Positions 35,963 through 44,277 of a stretch of 64,000 bases of DNA are shown in pieces (positions within the stretch are counted from its first letter, which is position 1; every line of letters starts with the position of its first letter). The notes under the pieces are model-generated. The model had not been told where the DNA came from and ran no database searches. It was given only the letters and a program-made list of their open reading frames with translations. The position numbers and the translations under genes are program-made. Source of the DNA: CAYZJB01 sp964478735 (GTDB lineage: Bacteria; CLD3; SB21); NCBI GenBank assembly GCA_964478735.1, contig CAYZJB010000010.1:3772-67771 (forward strand), given 5' to 3'.

Positions 35963-36669
35963 CAGAATTTTGCCTGCATGACGTCGTATAGAAGTTTGGT
36001 ATTTGGCGAACCGTGCTTCGACGGATCTTTCATTTCCGCGATGACTTTTTCCAACATGGCCATCGTCTCGGCAATACGGCGACTCCCGTCGTGACAGGCG
36101 TCGATCAGTTTTTGAACCGACGACGGGTCTTTAGGGCTACAAAGTTGCGCACGGCCCGAGATCGGTGCGATCGCGTTATTCACGTGATGGGAAATGGTCA
36201 TCAACGTTTGTTCCAAAGTGCGGATCCGTTCGAGTTCTTTTTCCGCCTCCATGAGTTCCCGTCGCAGCTCTTTCAAGCGCAACATGCTCGCAATACGTGC
36301 ACGCAGTTCGACGAGATTGTACGGCTTGGTGATGTAGTCGTCGGCGCCTTTCTCCAAGCCGGCGACCTTGTCTTCCGTTTCTTTTTTTGCCGTAATGAGA
36401 ATAATGGGGGTCGTCCGTATCGACGGATCCTGCCGAACCGTCTCGACGAATTTGTACCCGTCCAGTTTGGGCATCATGACGTCGCTGATCACCAGGTCGT
36501 GGTGACGGTCGCGAAGCAACTGCAGACCCTCGACGCCGTCCGTGGCGAGATCGACTTTGTAGCCTTCTTTTTTAAGGATCATCCGTAAAATGGCGAGGGT
36601 ATCGTCATCGTCGTCCATGACGAGGATTCGTTTGGCGTCGGACGTATTTTCAGCGGGTGCGGTCGCCAC
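35962..36669 (-). CDS. Receiver protein with a C-terminal DHp-like domain and no ATPase domain
   Basis: 235 residues. Residues about 14-130 form a canonical REC domain: acidic patch DDDDD at 19-23, phospho-acceptor Asp63 in LVISDVMMPKLDGY, conserved Lys in DDYITKPYN. A helical segment follows with TLEQTLMTISHHVNNAIAPI, which aligns with histidine-kinase H boxes (AHEINNPI); His161 takes the phospho-His position but the acidic residue after it is replaced by His162. There is no HATPase domain, so it may be a phosphotransfer or dimerisation module (inference). The start is GTG at 36669. Its last base overlaps dnaB's start. A promoter candidate lies at 36764. Confidence 0.85.
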   Translation of the reverse strand: MATAPAENTSDAKRILVMDDDDDTLAILRMILKKEGYKVDLATDGVEGLQLLRDRHHDLVISDVMMPKLDGYKFVETVRQDPSIRTTPIILITAKKETEDKVAGLEKGADDYITKPYNLVELRARIASMLRLKELRRELMEAEKELERIRTLEQTLMTISHHVNNAIAPISGRAQLCSPKDPSSVQKLIDACHDGSRRIAETMAMLEKVIAEMKDPSKHGSPNTKLLYDVMQAKF

Positions 36670-36906
36670 GGCCCAAATTGACTTTTGAAAATGATTGGTT
36701 TAACTTCGCAAGCCGTTTGAATACCATTGATGCGCCGGTGGAGGTGGATTCTTTTGGATGCTGAGTATATTACTTTCACCATCCATACGCAAGCCCTCAA
36801 ACAGGACGTTGAAAAATCCATTCGAGCAACGTTGTCAGGTCCTATGGCTTCACGGCAGCGCTGAATTTAGAATTGTTTCAATACCCGCTAACCCGTGTAA
36901 GGTCTT
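36670..36906. other. Intergenic region between divergent genes
   Basis: 237 nt, the widest gap between protein genes in the window apart from the tRNA region. It holds a candidate minus-strand promoter at 36764-36792. I see no convincing plus-strand promoter for the HEAT lipoprotein, no hairpin with a U tract, and no coding signal that I trust: a short minus-strand reading frame here lacks a ribosome-binding site and any motif. Confidence 0.6.
36764..36792 (-). promoter_or_regulatory. Candidate promoter of the receiver-dnaB gene run
   Basis: On the minus strand, TTGCGT (36792-36787) and TATACT (36769-36764) are separated by 17 nt. Transcription would begin near 36757 and leave an 88-nt leader before the GTG of the receiver gene. 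The -10 box is good and the -35 moderate. Confidence 0.45.
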
Positions 36907-38256
36907 ATGAAATCGGAATGGCTCCTGATTGTTTTTGCGTTTGCAGCATCATGCAAGCCGAATCTGCCGACGGAAAAAGTTCCAGCACGGTATGCCATGA
37001 TCAATACGTGCTGGCAGACGTTTGATCTTGGTCTGAAAGATAAAAACGACTTCGTCAAGAACAGCACGATCCTCACGCTCGGACGCATCGGCAATCGAAA
37101 AGCAATCGAAACGCTCAAGGCCGTCGATGTCACCGCCAATCCGTCTGTGATCCGTCCCTACACGCGCGTGTTGTCTCAACTGCACGATACGATGGCGTTC
37201 ATGGCCCTGTACGATCACGCCCGGTCAACGGATTTTCAGATCCGCGAAAACGTCATCATCGGTCTCGCTCGGATGGGCGATCTGTACGATCGTCCGACGA
37301 TGACACGAATCTTCAAAAAAATGCTTTCGGAAATCGACACGATGAAGGTCGATACCGTCAGCTACGACCGTGAAGAAATCGTACGGGGCAAAGAAGAACT
37401 GCGGGCCAAGGTCGCGGTGGCGCTGCTGCGGTTTGGTGAGGCGTCGGCCCGGCGCTACGTTGAGCCGATTTTACAGAGCGGGGATTTTTCGCCCAAGGTC
37501 AACCTGGTCAAAATGATCGGGGTCGTACGGGCCGATGAAGCCGTCGATATTGCGGTACGATTGTCGCGGGATCCGTCGACGTACGTTCGTGCCAAAAGCG
37601 CGGAAGCGCTCGGATTGCTCCAGGGCTCGACCGCGATTACAACGTTGCGTCAGATGTTATCCGTGGAAAGGGCGGAGGACGTGCGCATCGAAGCGGCGAT
37701 CGGTCTGATGAAAGCCGATGAGGGCGCCGCCGTGGCGATGCTCGTGGAATTGCTCGATACGCCGAACGACGATGTCCGATCGAAAATATTACTCGCGTTG
37801 GCCAACGTACAATCTGCGGAACTCCGCCGTGAACTCATACCCATCGTACGTCAGCAGGCGGCTTCGCCCAGCGAATGGGTTCGCATCGCCGCGATCGGTG
37901 CGCTGGGCAGCTTCCGAGACACCACGTCGTTCGATATCTTCGAAGCGGGGTTGGACGACAAACTGATTCAGGTCAAGGAAATTTCCATCGGCGTACTGGC
38001 CTCGATGCGGTCCGCGGAGATGGTCGACGACCTGATCGATTATCTGCGGGACGAACAGTATTCGATGCGGTCGGTCGCGATCTCGGGCCTGGGACAGATC
38101 CGTGATCCAAAATTGCTCGACGGCAAAGTCATTCCGGCGATTTACGACCGTTTGAAAAACGATCAGGAGATGGTGGTTCGCGTGCGCGCCGCGTTTACGC
38201 TGCTGGATCTTCTGCACGATCATTCGTTCACCAAGCACAAGGACGAAAGAGGATAA
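36907..38256 (+). CDS. HEAT-repeat lipoprotein
   Basis: 449 residues. The N-terminus ends FAFAASC, a lipobox with Cys16 as lipidation site. The mature part is a chain of about ten HEAT/PBS-lyase-type helical repeats, for example NSTILTLGRIGNRKAIETL, YVRAKSAEALGLLQGSTAI and VRIAAIGALGSFRDTTSF. Such solenoids usually mediate protein contacts. It overlaps the UPF0182 gene by one base, suggesting that the two work together at the inner membrane (inference). No closer function can be given. Confidence 0.85.
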   Translation: MKSEWLLIVFAFAASCKPNLPTEKVPARYAMINTCWQTFDLGLKDKNDFVKNSTILTLGRIGNRKAIETLKAVDVTANPSVIRPYTRVLSQLHDTMAFMALYDHARSTDFQIRENVIIGLARMGDLYDRPTMTRIFKKMLSEIDTMKVDTVSYDREEIVRGKEELRAKVAVALLRFGEASARRYVEPILQSGDFSPKVNLVKMIGVVRADEAVDIAVRLSRDPSTYVRAKSAEALGLLQGSTAITTLRQMLSVERAEDVRIEAAIGLMKADEGAAVAMLVELLDTPNDDVRSKILLALANVQSAELRRELIPIVRQQAASPSEWVRIAAIGALGSFRDTTSFDIFEAGLDDKLIQVKEISIGVLASMRSAEMVDDLIDYLRDEQYSMRSVAISGLGQIRDPKLLDGKVIPAIYDRLKNDQEMVVRVRAAFTLLDLLHDHSFTKHKDERG

Positions 38257-41015
38257 TGAAAAAACTGGTAGGGATAGCCATCGCCGTCATTTTGTTATGG
38301 ATTTTCGGTAAGGCCTGGGTCGGTTTTTACTCCGACTGGCTGTGGTACGAGTCGCTCGGCTATGAAGAGGCGTTCTGGACCATGTATTCGACGGAATACA
38401 TCATCGGACTGATTTATTTTCTAGTGTTCGGGCTTGTCGTCGGACTCAACGTATGGGGCGCGTCAAGAACGAGGGACGTATATGCAACGGGTACAGCGTC
38501 TCCTTTCCAGGTCCAGCTTGCGATGATCGGCAAGGGAGTAAAATTTGTGTTCTTTGCACTGCTTCTGTTCATCGGCTACGTGATGGCCTCGGCTCCGGCG
38601 GTACAGTGGATGCGGTTTTTACAATTCGTTCACCGTGAACCGTTTGGCCACACGGACCCGGTTTTCCAGAAGGACATAGGGTTTTACGTTTACGAGTTGC
38701 CTTTCTGGCAGTCGACGTTGAGCTGGTTGTTTGCCGTCGTCGTCATTTCCGCCGTGGCGACCCTCGCCGTACATGTTTTTCGCCGGTCGATCCTATTGCG
38801 GCCGCAAGGCATCGATGTGAGCCCTGCAACGAAACGTCATTTGATCCTGCACGCGCTGTTTATTTTTGTACTGTATGCGATCGATTACCGGCTCAAACGG
38901 TACGGTCTTTTGTTCAGCGAAGGCGGCGTAGCCTACGGAGCGACGTACACGGATCTACACGCGACGCTGATCGGATACAACGTGCTGCACGTCACGGCGA
39001 TCCTCGGAGCGTTTCTGGCGCTCTTCGGGTGGCTGCGGCGGACGTGGCGCTGGCCGCTGATCGGAGCGGGCATCCAGCTGGGCCTCGCGATCATTCTGCT
39101 GATGATTTATCCCGCCATCGTACAGCAATTTATCGTCAAGCCGAATCAGCTTGAAAAAGAAAAACCGTATATCACCGAAAATATTCGACAGACCCGGCTG
39201 GCGTATCAACTCAACCAGATTGAAGAAAAAGATTTTGCCTACGAAGAAAACCTGACCGGATCCGCCCTTGCGAACAATCAACTCACGATCAAAAACGTAA
39301 CGTTATGGGATCACCGGCCCGTCAGGGACTCGTATACGCAATTGCAGGGCATCCGTACATACTACACGTTCGCCGACATCGACATTGATCGGTACTTGAT
39401 CAACGGCGAATATCGCCAGGTCATGTTGGCGGGACGCGAACTCGACGTCTCGCGCCTGGGCGGCGGTGAGCAGTGGATCAATAATACATTTATCTACACG
39501 CACGGCTACGGAATCGTCGTGAGTCCGGTCAATATCGTGACGCCGGAGGGACAGCCGGAATTTTTCATCAAGAACATTCCTCCCGAAGCGTCGACCGATT
39601 TGCAGGTGTCGCGCCCGGAAATTTACTTCGGCGAAATGCAATCGGGCGACGAATATGCGATCGTCAAAACGACCAAGGAAGAGTTCGACTATCCCCTCGG
39701 GGAAGCCAACCGTCATACGTTTTATCAGGAGGATGCGGGCGTCGGTATCGGGTCTTTCGGGCGGAAACTCCTGTTCGCGATACGATTCAATCGGTTCAAT
39801 CTTCTGCTCAACGATTACATCAAGGAAGACAGCAAAATTCTCTACCATCGCAATATTGCGGAACGGGCCTCACGCATTGCCCCGTACATCAAGTTTGATT
39901 CCGATCCGTACCTGGTCATCCATGAAGGGCGGCTTTTCTGGGTCATCGACGGGTTTACCCGGACCGATCGTTACCCGTATTCTACCGTGTTACGCGAAAA
40001 CAATCCGTACGGCTTCGGGTACGCGGACAGTTATAATTACATACGAAATTCCGTCAAGGTCGTGATCGATGCGTACAACGGCTCGACGACGTTCTACAGC
40101 TTCCGTCCGGAAGATGATCCGCTTATTCGAGTGTACTCGAAAATATTCGACGGGGTCTTCAAGCCCATCGACGAAATGCCGCAGGGATTACGGAGTCATC
40201 TGCGGTATCCTCAGGACCTGTTCGATATTCAAACGAATCTTTTCGGGACTTATCATATCGAAGACCCGAACGTTTTCTTCAATAAAGAAGATATCTGGCA
40301 GGTTGCCGAAGAAGTGTATTCCAAGAACCGGCAGATCATGGAAAGTTATTATGCCATTATGCGCTTGCCGGGAGAAACGCGAGAAGAGTTCATCCTGTTG
40401 ATTCCCTATACACCGCGGGAAAAGCCGAACATGATCGCGTGGTTCTGTGCCCGCAGCGACGGCGACAATTACGGCCGCCTGCTGGTTTACAAATTTCCGA
40501 AGACGAGACTGGTGTATGGCCCGATGCAGGTCGAGAGCCGCATCGATCAAACGCCGGGGATTTCGGAAAAGTTGACGTTATGGAATCAGCAGGGATCCAA
40601 CGTAACGCGGGGCAATATGATCGTTATTCCGATCGACAATTCGCTCCTCTACGTCGAGCCGCTATACCTGCAGGCGGAACAAAGCCGTCTGCCGGAATTG
40701 AAAAAGGTCATCGTGGCATACGCCAATTCCATACACATGGAAGACAATCTGGAGCTCGGATTGGCCCGGATTTTCGGCCGTGCGGCAGCCGTCTCCGCAT
40801 CGTCGACGGTGTCGGAAGTCAAGCGCAGCACGTTACCGGACGACAAGGCCACGCTTGACATGAGACCGCTGCGCAACCTCGCACGGTCGGCAATCGATCA
40901 TTACAATCAGGCACAGGATGCCGTTCGGCGAGGCGACTGGGCAAAATACGGAGAAATGATGGAGCGCGTGAAGCAGGATCTGGACCGTTTGCTGGAGTCT
41001 TCCGGAGAACAGTGA
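38256..41015 (+). CDS. UPF0182 family membrane protein
   Basis: 919 residues, normal for UPF0182. Seven or eight TM segments occupy the first 310 residues (for example LVGIAIAVILLWIFGKAWV followed by FYSDWLWYESLGYEEAFW, a hallmark of the family). The remaining 600 residues are a large soluble domain with conserved RWIFFRPLDG-like family positions not all recognisable here, but NPFIYTHGYG- and ENNPYGFGYADSYNYIRNSV-type motifs (here NTFIYTHGYGIVVSP and YADSYNYIRNSVKVV) are clear. The function is unknown. The stop overlaps the start of the receiver/DHp gene (TGATG). Confidence 0.92.
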   Translation: MKKLVGIAIAVILLWIFGKAWVGFYSDWLWYESLGYEEAFWTMYSTEYIIGLIYFLVFGLVVGLNVWGASRTRDVYATGTASPFQVQLAMIGKGVKFVFFALLLFIGYVMASAPAVQWMRFLQFVHREPFGHTDPVFQKDIGFYVYELPFWQSTLSWLFAVVVISAVATLAVHVFRRSILLRPQGIDVSPATKRHLILHALFIFVLYAIDYRLKRYGLLFSEGGVAYGATYTDLHATLIGYNVLHVTAILGAFLALFGWLRRTWRWPLIGAGIQLGLAIILLMIYPAIVQQFIVKPNQLEKEKPYITENIRQTRLAYQLNQIEEKDFAYEENLTGSALANNQLTIKNVTLWDHRPVRDSYTQLQGIRTYYTFADIDIDRYLINGEYRQVMLAGRELDVSRLGGGEQWINNTFIYTHGYGIVVSPVNIVTPEGQPEFFIKNIPPEASTDLQVSRPEIYFGEMQSGDEYAIVKTTKEEFDYPLGEANRHTFYQEDAGVGIGSFGRKLLFAIRFNRFNLLLNDYIKEDSKILYHRNIAERASRIAPYIKFDSDPYLVIHEGRLFWVIDGFTRTDRYPYSTVLRENNPYGFGYADSYNYIRNSVKVVIDAYNGSTTFYSFRPEDDPLIRVYSKIFDGVFKPIDEMPQGLRSHLRYPQDLFDIQTNLFGTYHIEDPNVFFNKEDIWQVAEEVYSKNRQIMESYYAIMRLPGETREEFILLIPYTPREKPNMIAWFCARSDGDNYGRLLVYKFPKTRLVYGPMQVESRIDQTPGISEKLTLWNQQGSNVTRGNMIVIPIDNSLLYVEPLYLQAEQSRLPELKKVIVAYANSIHMEDNLELGLARIFGRAAAVSASSTVSEVKRSTLPDDKATLDMRPLRNLARSAIDHYNQAQDAVRRGDWAKYGEMMERVKQDLDRLLESSGEQ

Positions 41016-41740
41016 TGTCGGAAAACGCGGGTCGTCGCACGTCCGATTCGTTTTCCAACCTTTGCGGACTGATCATCAGTCAAAAAGATGATGACGTGGC
41101 GGCGTTTGAATTCAACCTGACGACGCTGCTCGGACTGCAGATGATCCACTGTCATTCGTTTATCGACGCGGAACGCATCCTGACGAGCCGATCCGTGGAC
41201 ATCGTTTTTCTTGATACGCGATTGAATCACGTCAACCCGTTTTCCATTTGCAAGTTCATCAAGTCCGATAAAAACCTGTGGAGCATCGCTGTCATCGCGT
41301 TGCTTGCAAAAAACGACGTCCTTAATCGTAAAAACGCGTTGAACTACGGGGCGGACGATTATCTGACTCTGCCATTCGATGATTCGGAATTGCTGGTCCG
41401 GACCCGCGCTCAGTTGAGGCTGAGGGAGCTTTATCTTAAGGTGTTGCAAACCGAGCGGCTGAACGTCCTGTTTGAGATGGCAGGAGCCGCGGCGCACGAA
41501 CTCGCACAGCCGGTCACCGGCGCGTTAGGATTGATCGATCTCATCCGGCTCAAGTCGGAAGCGGGACAGGCGAATGATCTATCGACGGAACTGCGCATGC
41601 TGTACGAATGCATGCAACGCGCCTCCGAAGTCATCCACAAAATCCAGCGGATTCGCCGGTACGAAACCACCGACTATGCCGGCGCCCGGAAGATCATCGA
41701 CATTCACAAAGCGTCGGACGAGGATACTTCATCCGCGTGA
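41015..41740 (+). CDS. Degenerate receiver protein with DHp-like domain and no ATPase domain
   Basis: 241 residues. The N-terminal half has a REC fold with a plausible Asp67 (VDIVFLDTRL), but the acidic pair near strand 1 is displaced (GLIISQKDDD) and the conserved Lys is replaced by Leu (DDYLTLPFDD instead of TKPF), so it is probably a pseudo-receiver. The C-terminal half contains an intact H box MAGAAAHELAQPVTGALGL (His161, Glu162), then RIRRYETTDYAGARKIIDI, and ends without any HATPase domain. From memory, similar truncated proteins occur in Deltaproteobacteria. The ATG at 41015 has GGAG upstream and overlaps the UPF0182 stop; a GTG one codon earlier is possible. Its end overlaps the TldD-like gene (GTGA). 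Confidence 0.82.
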   Translation: MSENAGRRTSDSFSNLCGLIISQKDDDVAAFEFNLTTLLGLQMIHCHSFIDAERILTSRSVDIVFLDTRLNHVNPFSICKFIKSDKNLWSIAVIALLAKNDVLNRKNALNYGADDYLTLPFDDSELLVRTRAQLRLRELYLKVLQTERLNVLFEMAGAAAHELAQPVTGALGLIDLIRLKSEAGQANDLSTELRMLYECMQRASEVIHKIQRIRRYETTDYAGARKIIDIHKASDEDTSSA

Positions 41741-42972
41741 TCGATTCACTTCAGCTCACGGACTGGGATTTTCTGACCTTACCGGAAGCCCTGCGGCGCA
41801 CGTTGGCCGGGCTTCCACGATGTGCGCTGGCGGACATTTTTGTCGAATCGACCTCCGAATCCACGATGATCCTGTCGAACACGGCAACTCAGCACACGTC
41901 TCAACGAAATCGGAACGGTTACGGCATCCGGCAGATCGATTTTTCAAACGCTCTCCATTACCGGCATTTCCCGTTGTTGCGCTGCGGTAGGCATCCGGCT
42001 TTGGAGCCGGTACTCCGGCAAGTGAAGTCCCTTATTGATGAATCATTTTCATTCTGGCCGCTTGCAGAGACGATCACCGTGCGGAGGCGGGACATTGCCA
42101 GGGACATCGTCATTGCGGACCGCGATGGACTTTTTATCAAAAAATCTGATCATCGGATTGAAGTATGGGTCGACGTCCACCATCATGGAAATGCCAGCGG
42201 GCGAACCAGCCGCCGGTGGAGGGACGATAGCGACGAGGACCTCCGAGCGATAGTCCGGGAAGCCGTACGTCATGCGGAGTCGGATCTCGAAGCGGTGGCG
42301 CTGAAACCCGGCGAATATGATGTCGTACTCGCGGCGGGCGAAACCGCGATGTTCGTGCATGAAATCTTCGGGCACGCGATGGAGGCGGACGTAGTGGCAA
42401 CCCCCGTTGCATCTGAATTCGTAACGGTGATCGACCGCTGTCCGGAAGATCGGACGCGACCGGACGATGAAGGAACGCAGCACCGTCCGGTTGTACTCAT
42501 CGACCGTGGCCGGCCCGCAGCGCGGCTTACGGATCGTACAACCGCCATGACGATGCCGCAAACGTCTACCGGAAATGGACGTCGCCAGGACTATCGGCAT
42601 ATTCCGATTCCGCGCATGTGGGAAACGTACCTGGCAGCCGGAAACGATCTCGCGGATGAAATCGTTCAGTCCGTCAAAAACGGCGTTTACGCGGAAGAGG
42701 TCGAGGCCGGTCATACGTATTCCGACACCGACGAAGTTTTTCTTAAAATCACCCGGGGTCGACGAATCGAAAATGGAAAACTGACGTATCCGGTCAAACC
42801 CCTGTGCCTTACAGGGCGTCGGCCGTCGATAGGAGCGGCCGTTGCGCAAGTCGGACAAGACTTGAAATTTGACACACGGGCAACGTACTGTGGGAAGGCC
42901 GGCCAGTGGATTCCCGTCGGGTTAGGCCAGCCAACCGTCATGCTGAAAAGTGTCCGTCTGGGTTACCTGTAG
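41737..42972 (+). CDS. TldD/PmbA-family metallopeptidase, short form
   Basis: 411 residues. The zinc-binding motif HEIFGHAMEAD (HExxxH) follows MFV, as in TldD. The later segments NDLADEIVQSVKNGVYAEEV and CGKAGQWIPVGLGQPTVMLK are characteristic of the family's C-terminus. TldD/TldE heterodimers cleave unfolded peptides, including microcin and CcdA. E. coli TldD is about 480 residues, so this is short, and no PmbA/TldE partner gene is in the window. The GTG at 41737 overlaps the upstream stop; longer in-frame starts inside the preceding gene were rejected. Confidence 0.85.
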   Translation: MIDSLQLTDWDFLTLPEALRRTLAGLPRCALADIFVESTSESTMILSNTATQHTSQRNRNGYGIRQIDFSNALHYRHFPLLRCGRHPALEPVLRQVKSLIDESFSFWPLAETITVRRRDIARDIVIADRDGLFIKKSDHRIEVWVDVHHHGNASGRTSRRWRDDSDEDLRAIVREAVRHAESDLEAVALKPGEYDVVLAAGETAMFVHEIFGHAMEADVVATPVASEFVTVIDRCPEDRTRPDDEGTQHRPVVLIDRGRPAARLTDRTTAMTMPQTSTGNGRRQDYRHIPIPRMWETYLAAGNDLADEIVQSVKNGVYAEEVEAGHTYSDTDEVFLKITRGRRIENGKLTYPVKPLCLTGRRPSIGAAVAQVGQDLKFDTRATYCGKAGQWIPVGLGQPTVMLKSVRLGYL

Positions 42973-42998
42973 CCCGCAACATTGAAATCAGGAGTATT

Positions 42999-43478
42999 AT
43001 GGAAAAATTAGAACCCAAAAAAGCGGAACCCGTCAGCAGCTGGCACATAGTCTTTCCAAATGACGCCAATCCGCACGGCACGATGTTCGGCGGAAAAGTT
43101 ATGGCGATCATGGACATTCAGGCCGGTATCGCGGCGACCCAGTATGCCCGCCATGCGGTCGTGACGGCGTCGACGGAGGCCGTCGACTTCATGATACCCG
43201 TCAAGGTCGGGGACCGGCTTGAGACGATCGCACGGGTGACCTACGTCGGGAAAACGTCGATGGTCGTCAAGGTCGACGTTTTTGCGGAAAATCCGATCAG
43301 CGGGAAACGGAAACACTGTACCACCGCCTATTTCAACATGGTCGCTCTCGATGAAGACGGCGCCCCCGCGGCCGTTCCGCCCCTGGTTGTCGATTCACCG
43401 GATGCCCGGCGCGAATTTGAACTGGCGGAACACATCAAACGTGCCGCTCTGGAACGTAAGAAAAAACTCCTCGAATGA
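42999..43478 (+). CDS. Acyl-CoA thioesterase, hotdog fold (YciA/ACOT-like)
   Basis: 159 residues. The pattern FPNDANPHGTMFGGKVMAIMD with AATQYARHAVVTAS and FMIPVKVGDRLETIARVTYVG is that of YciA/BACH-type acyl-CoA thioesterases; N-x-H-G-T-x-F-G-G holds the active-site region and the Asp of IMD is the usual catalytic acid. Substrate is unknown. The ATG at 42999 has a GGAG 8 nt upstream; an in-frame upstream start at 42906 lies inside the TldD-like gene. The last 30 residues are a charged helix. Confidence 0.9.
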   Translation: MEKLEPKKAEPVSSWHIVFPNDANPHGTMFGGKVMAIMDIQAGIAATQYARHAVVTASTEAVDFMIPVKVGDRLETIARVTYVGKTSMVVKVDVFAENPISGKRKHCTTAYFNMVALDEDGAPAAVPPLVVDSPDARREFELAEHIKRAALERKKKLLE

Positions 43479-43551
43479 ACCGAGACCCTGAGAAAGCTGT
43501 AGAATCTCAATACGAATTTCTGTAGCTTGCCCGTTCATTGAAAGATTCCCG

Positions 43552-44277
43552 ATGGACGTTTCCAGGTACTCCGAAGAAATTGATATTCTGAAGCCCATTG
43601 CCATCGTCGTCGTGATCATTTTTCTCATGACGACGTTGCATTATTCCACCCCGATCAACGAATCCGATCCGGCGGTAATTTTCATTACGTTGCTCGGGTT
43701 CATGCTCATCCTGTCGTACAACGTCGGCAAGATCCTGTCGCGTTTCCGTCTGCCGAAACTGACGATTTATATCATCACGGGGATTCTGTGCGGGCCTTAT
43801 GTTACGGGGTTTGTCAGTCAGGAGGTCGTGGGCAACCTCAAGTTCGTCGATAATCTCGCCGGCGAGCAAACCGTGTTGTTCATCATTGGCGTCGCCTTCA
43901 TGAGTTATGAACTGGCGACGTTCTTCCATTACGAAGTGTTGTTGCTCGGTGTCACGGCAGGATTCTGCGTGCAGAATTTTTCGAAACAAGGTGAGATGCT
44001 GATCAATCACACCGAAGAAAGTATGCCCGTTGTGTATCCCGTTTCCTTTTCGATCGCCGGAGCCAAACTGAGTTTAATCGACCTGGTGATTTCCGTTGTC
44101 GGCATCAATCAGATCATCGGTCCGATCTTTTTCAAATATGCATTGGACACATCCGGCGAAATTTCGGATGAAGCCTGGAAAGCGCCCGCCGAAACCTTGA
44201 TCCGGCCGCGGCTTGGAGATACCGTGGATGGAACGGGGTCGCCGCTGGAAGAAGAAAAAACGGTCAAGGAGTCGTGA
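43552..44277 (+). CDS. Internally shortened CPA2-type cation:proton antiporter-like protein
   Basis: 241 residues with about six TM segments. Residues 40-102 match the N-terminal part of CPA2 antiporters (ILSRFRLPKLTIYIITGILC, then GPYVTGF). Residues 104-178 match the later part, with the hallmark GFCVQNFSKQGEMLINHTEE and SIAGAKLSL. Residues 180-203 match the end of the domain (NQIIGPIFFKYAL, then DTSGE). The two joins, near residue 103 (43861) and 178 (44086), skip roughly 170 and 80 residues that full-length relatives have, including the core helices with the ion-binding residues. The frame is open throughout. It is probably not a transporter as it stands. It overlaps the pterin-enzyme gene (TGATG). 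Confidence 0.7.
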   Translation: MDVSRYSEEIDILKPIAIVVVIIFLMTTLHYSTPINESDPAVIFITLLGFMLILSYNVGKILSRFRLPKLTIYIITGILCGPYVTGFVSQEVVGNLKFVDNLAGEQTVLFIIGVAFMSYELATFFHYEVLLLGVTAGFCVQNFSKQGEMLINHTEESMPVVYPVSFSIAGAKLSLIDLVISVVGINQIIGPIFFKYALDTSGEISDEAWKAPAETLIRPRLGDTVDGTGSPLEEEKTVKES

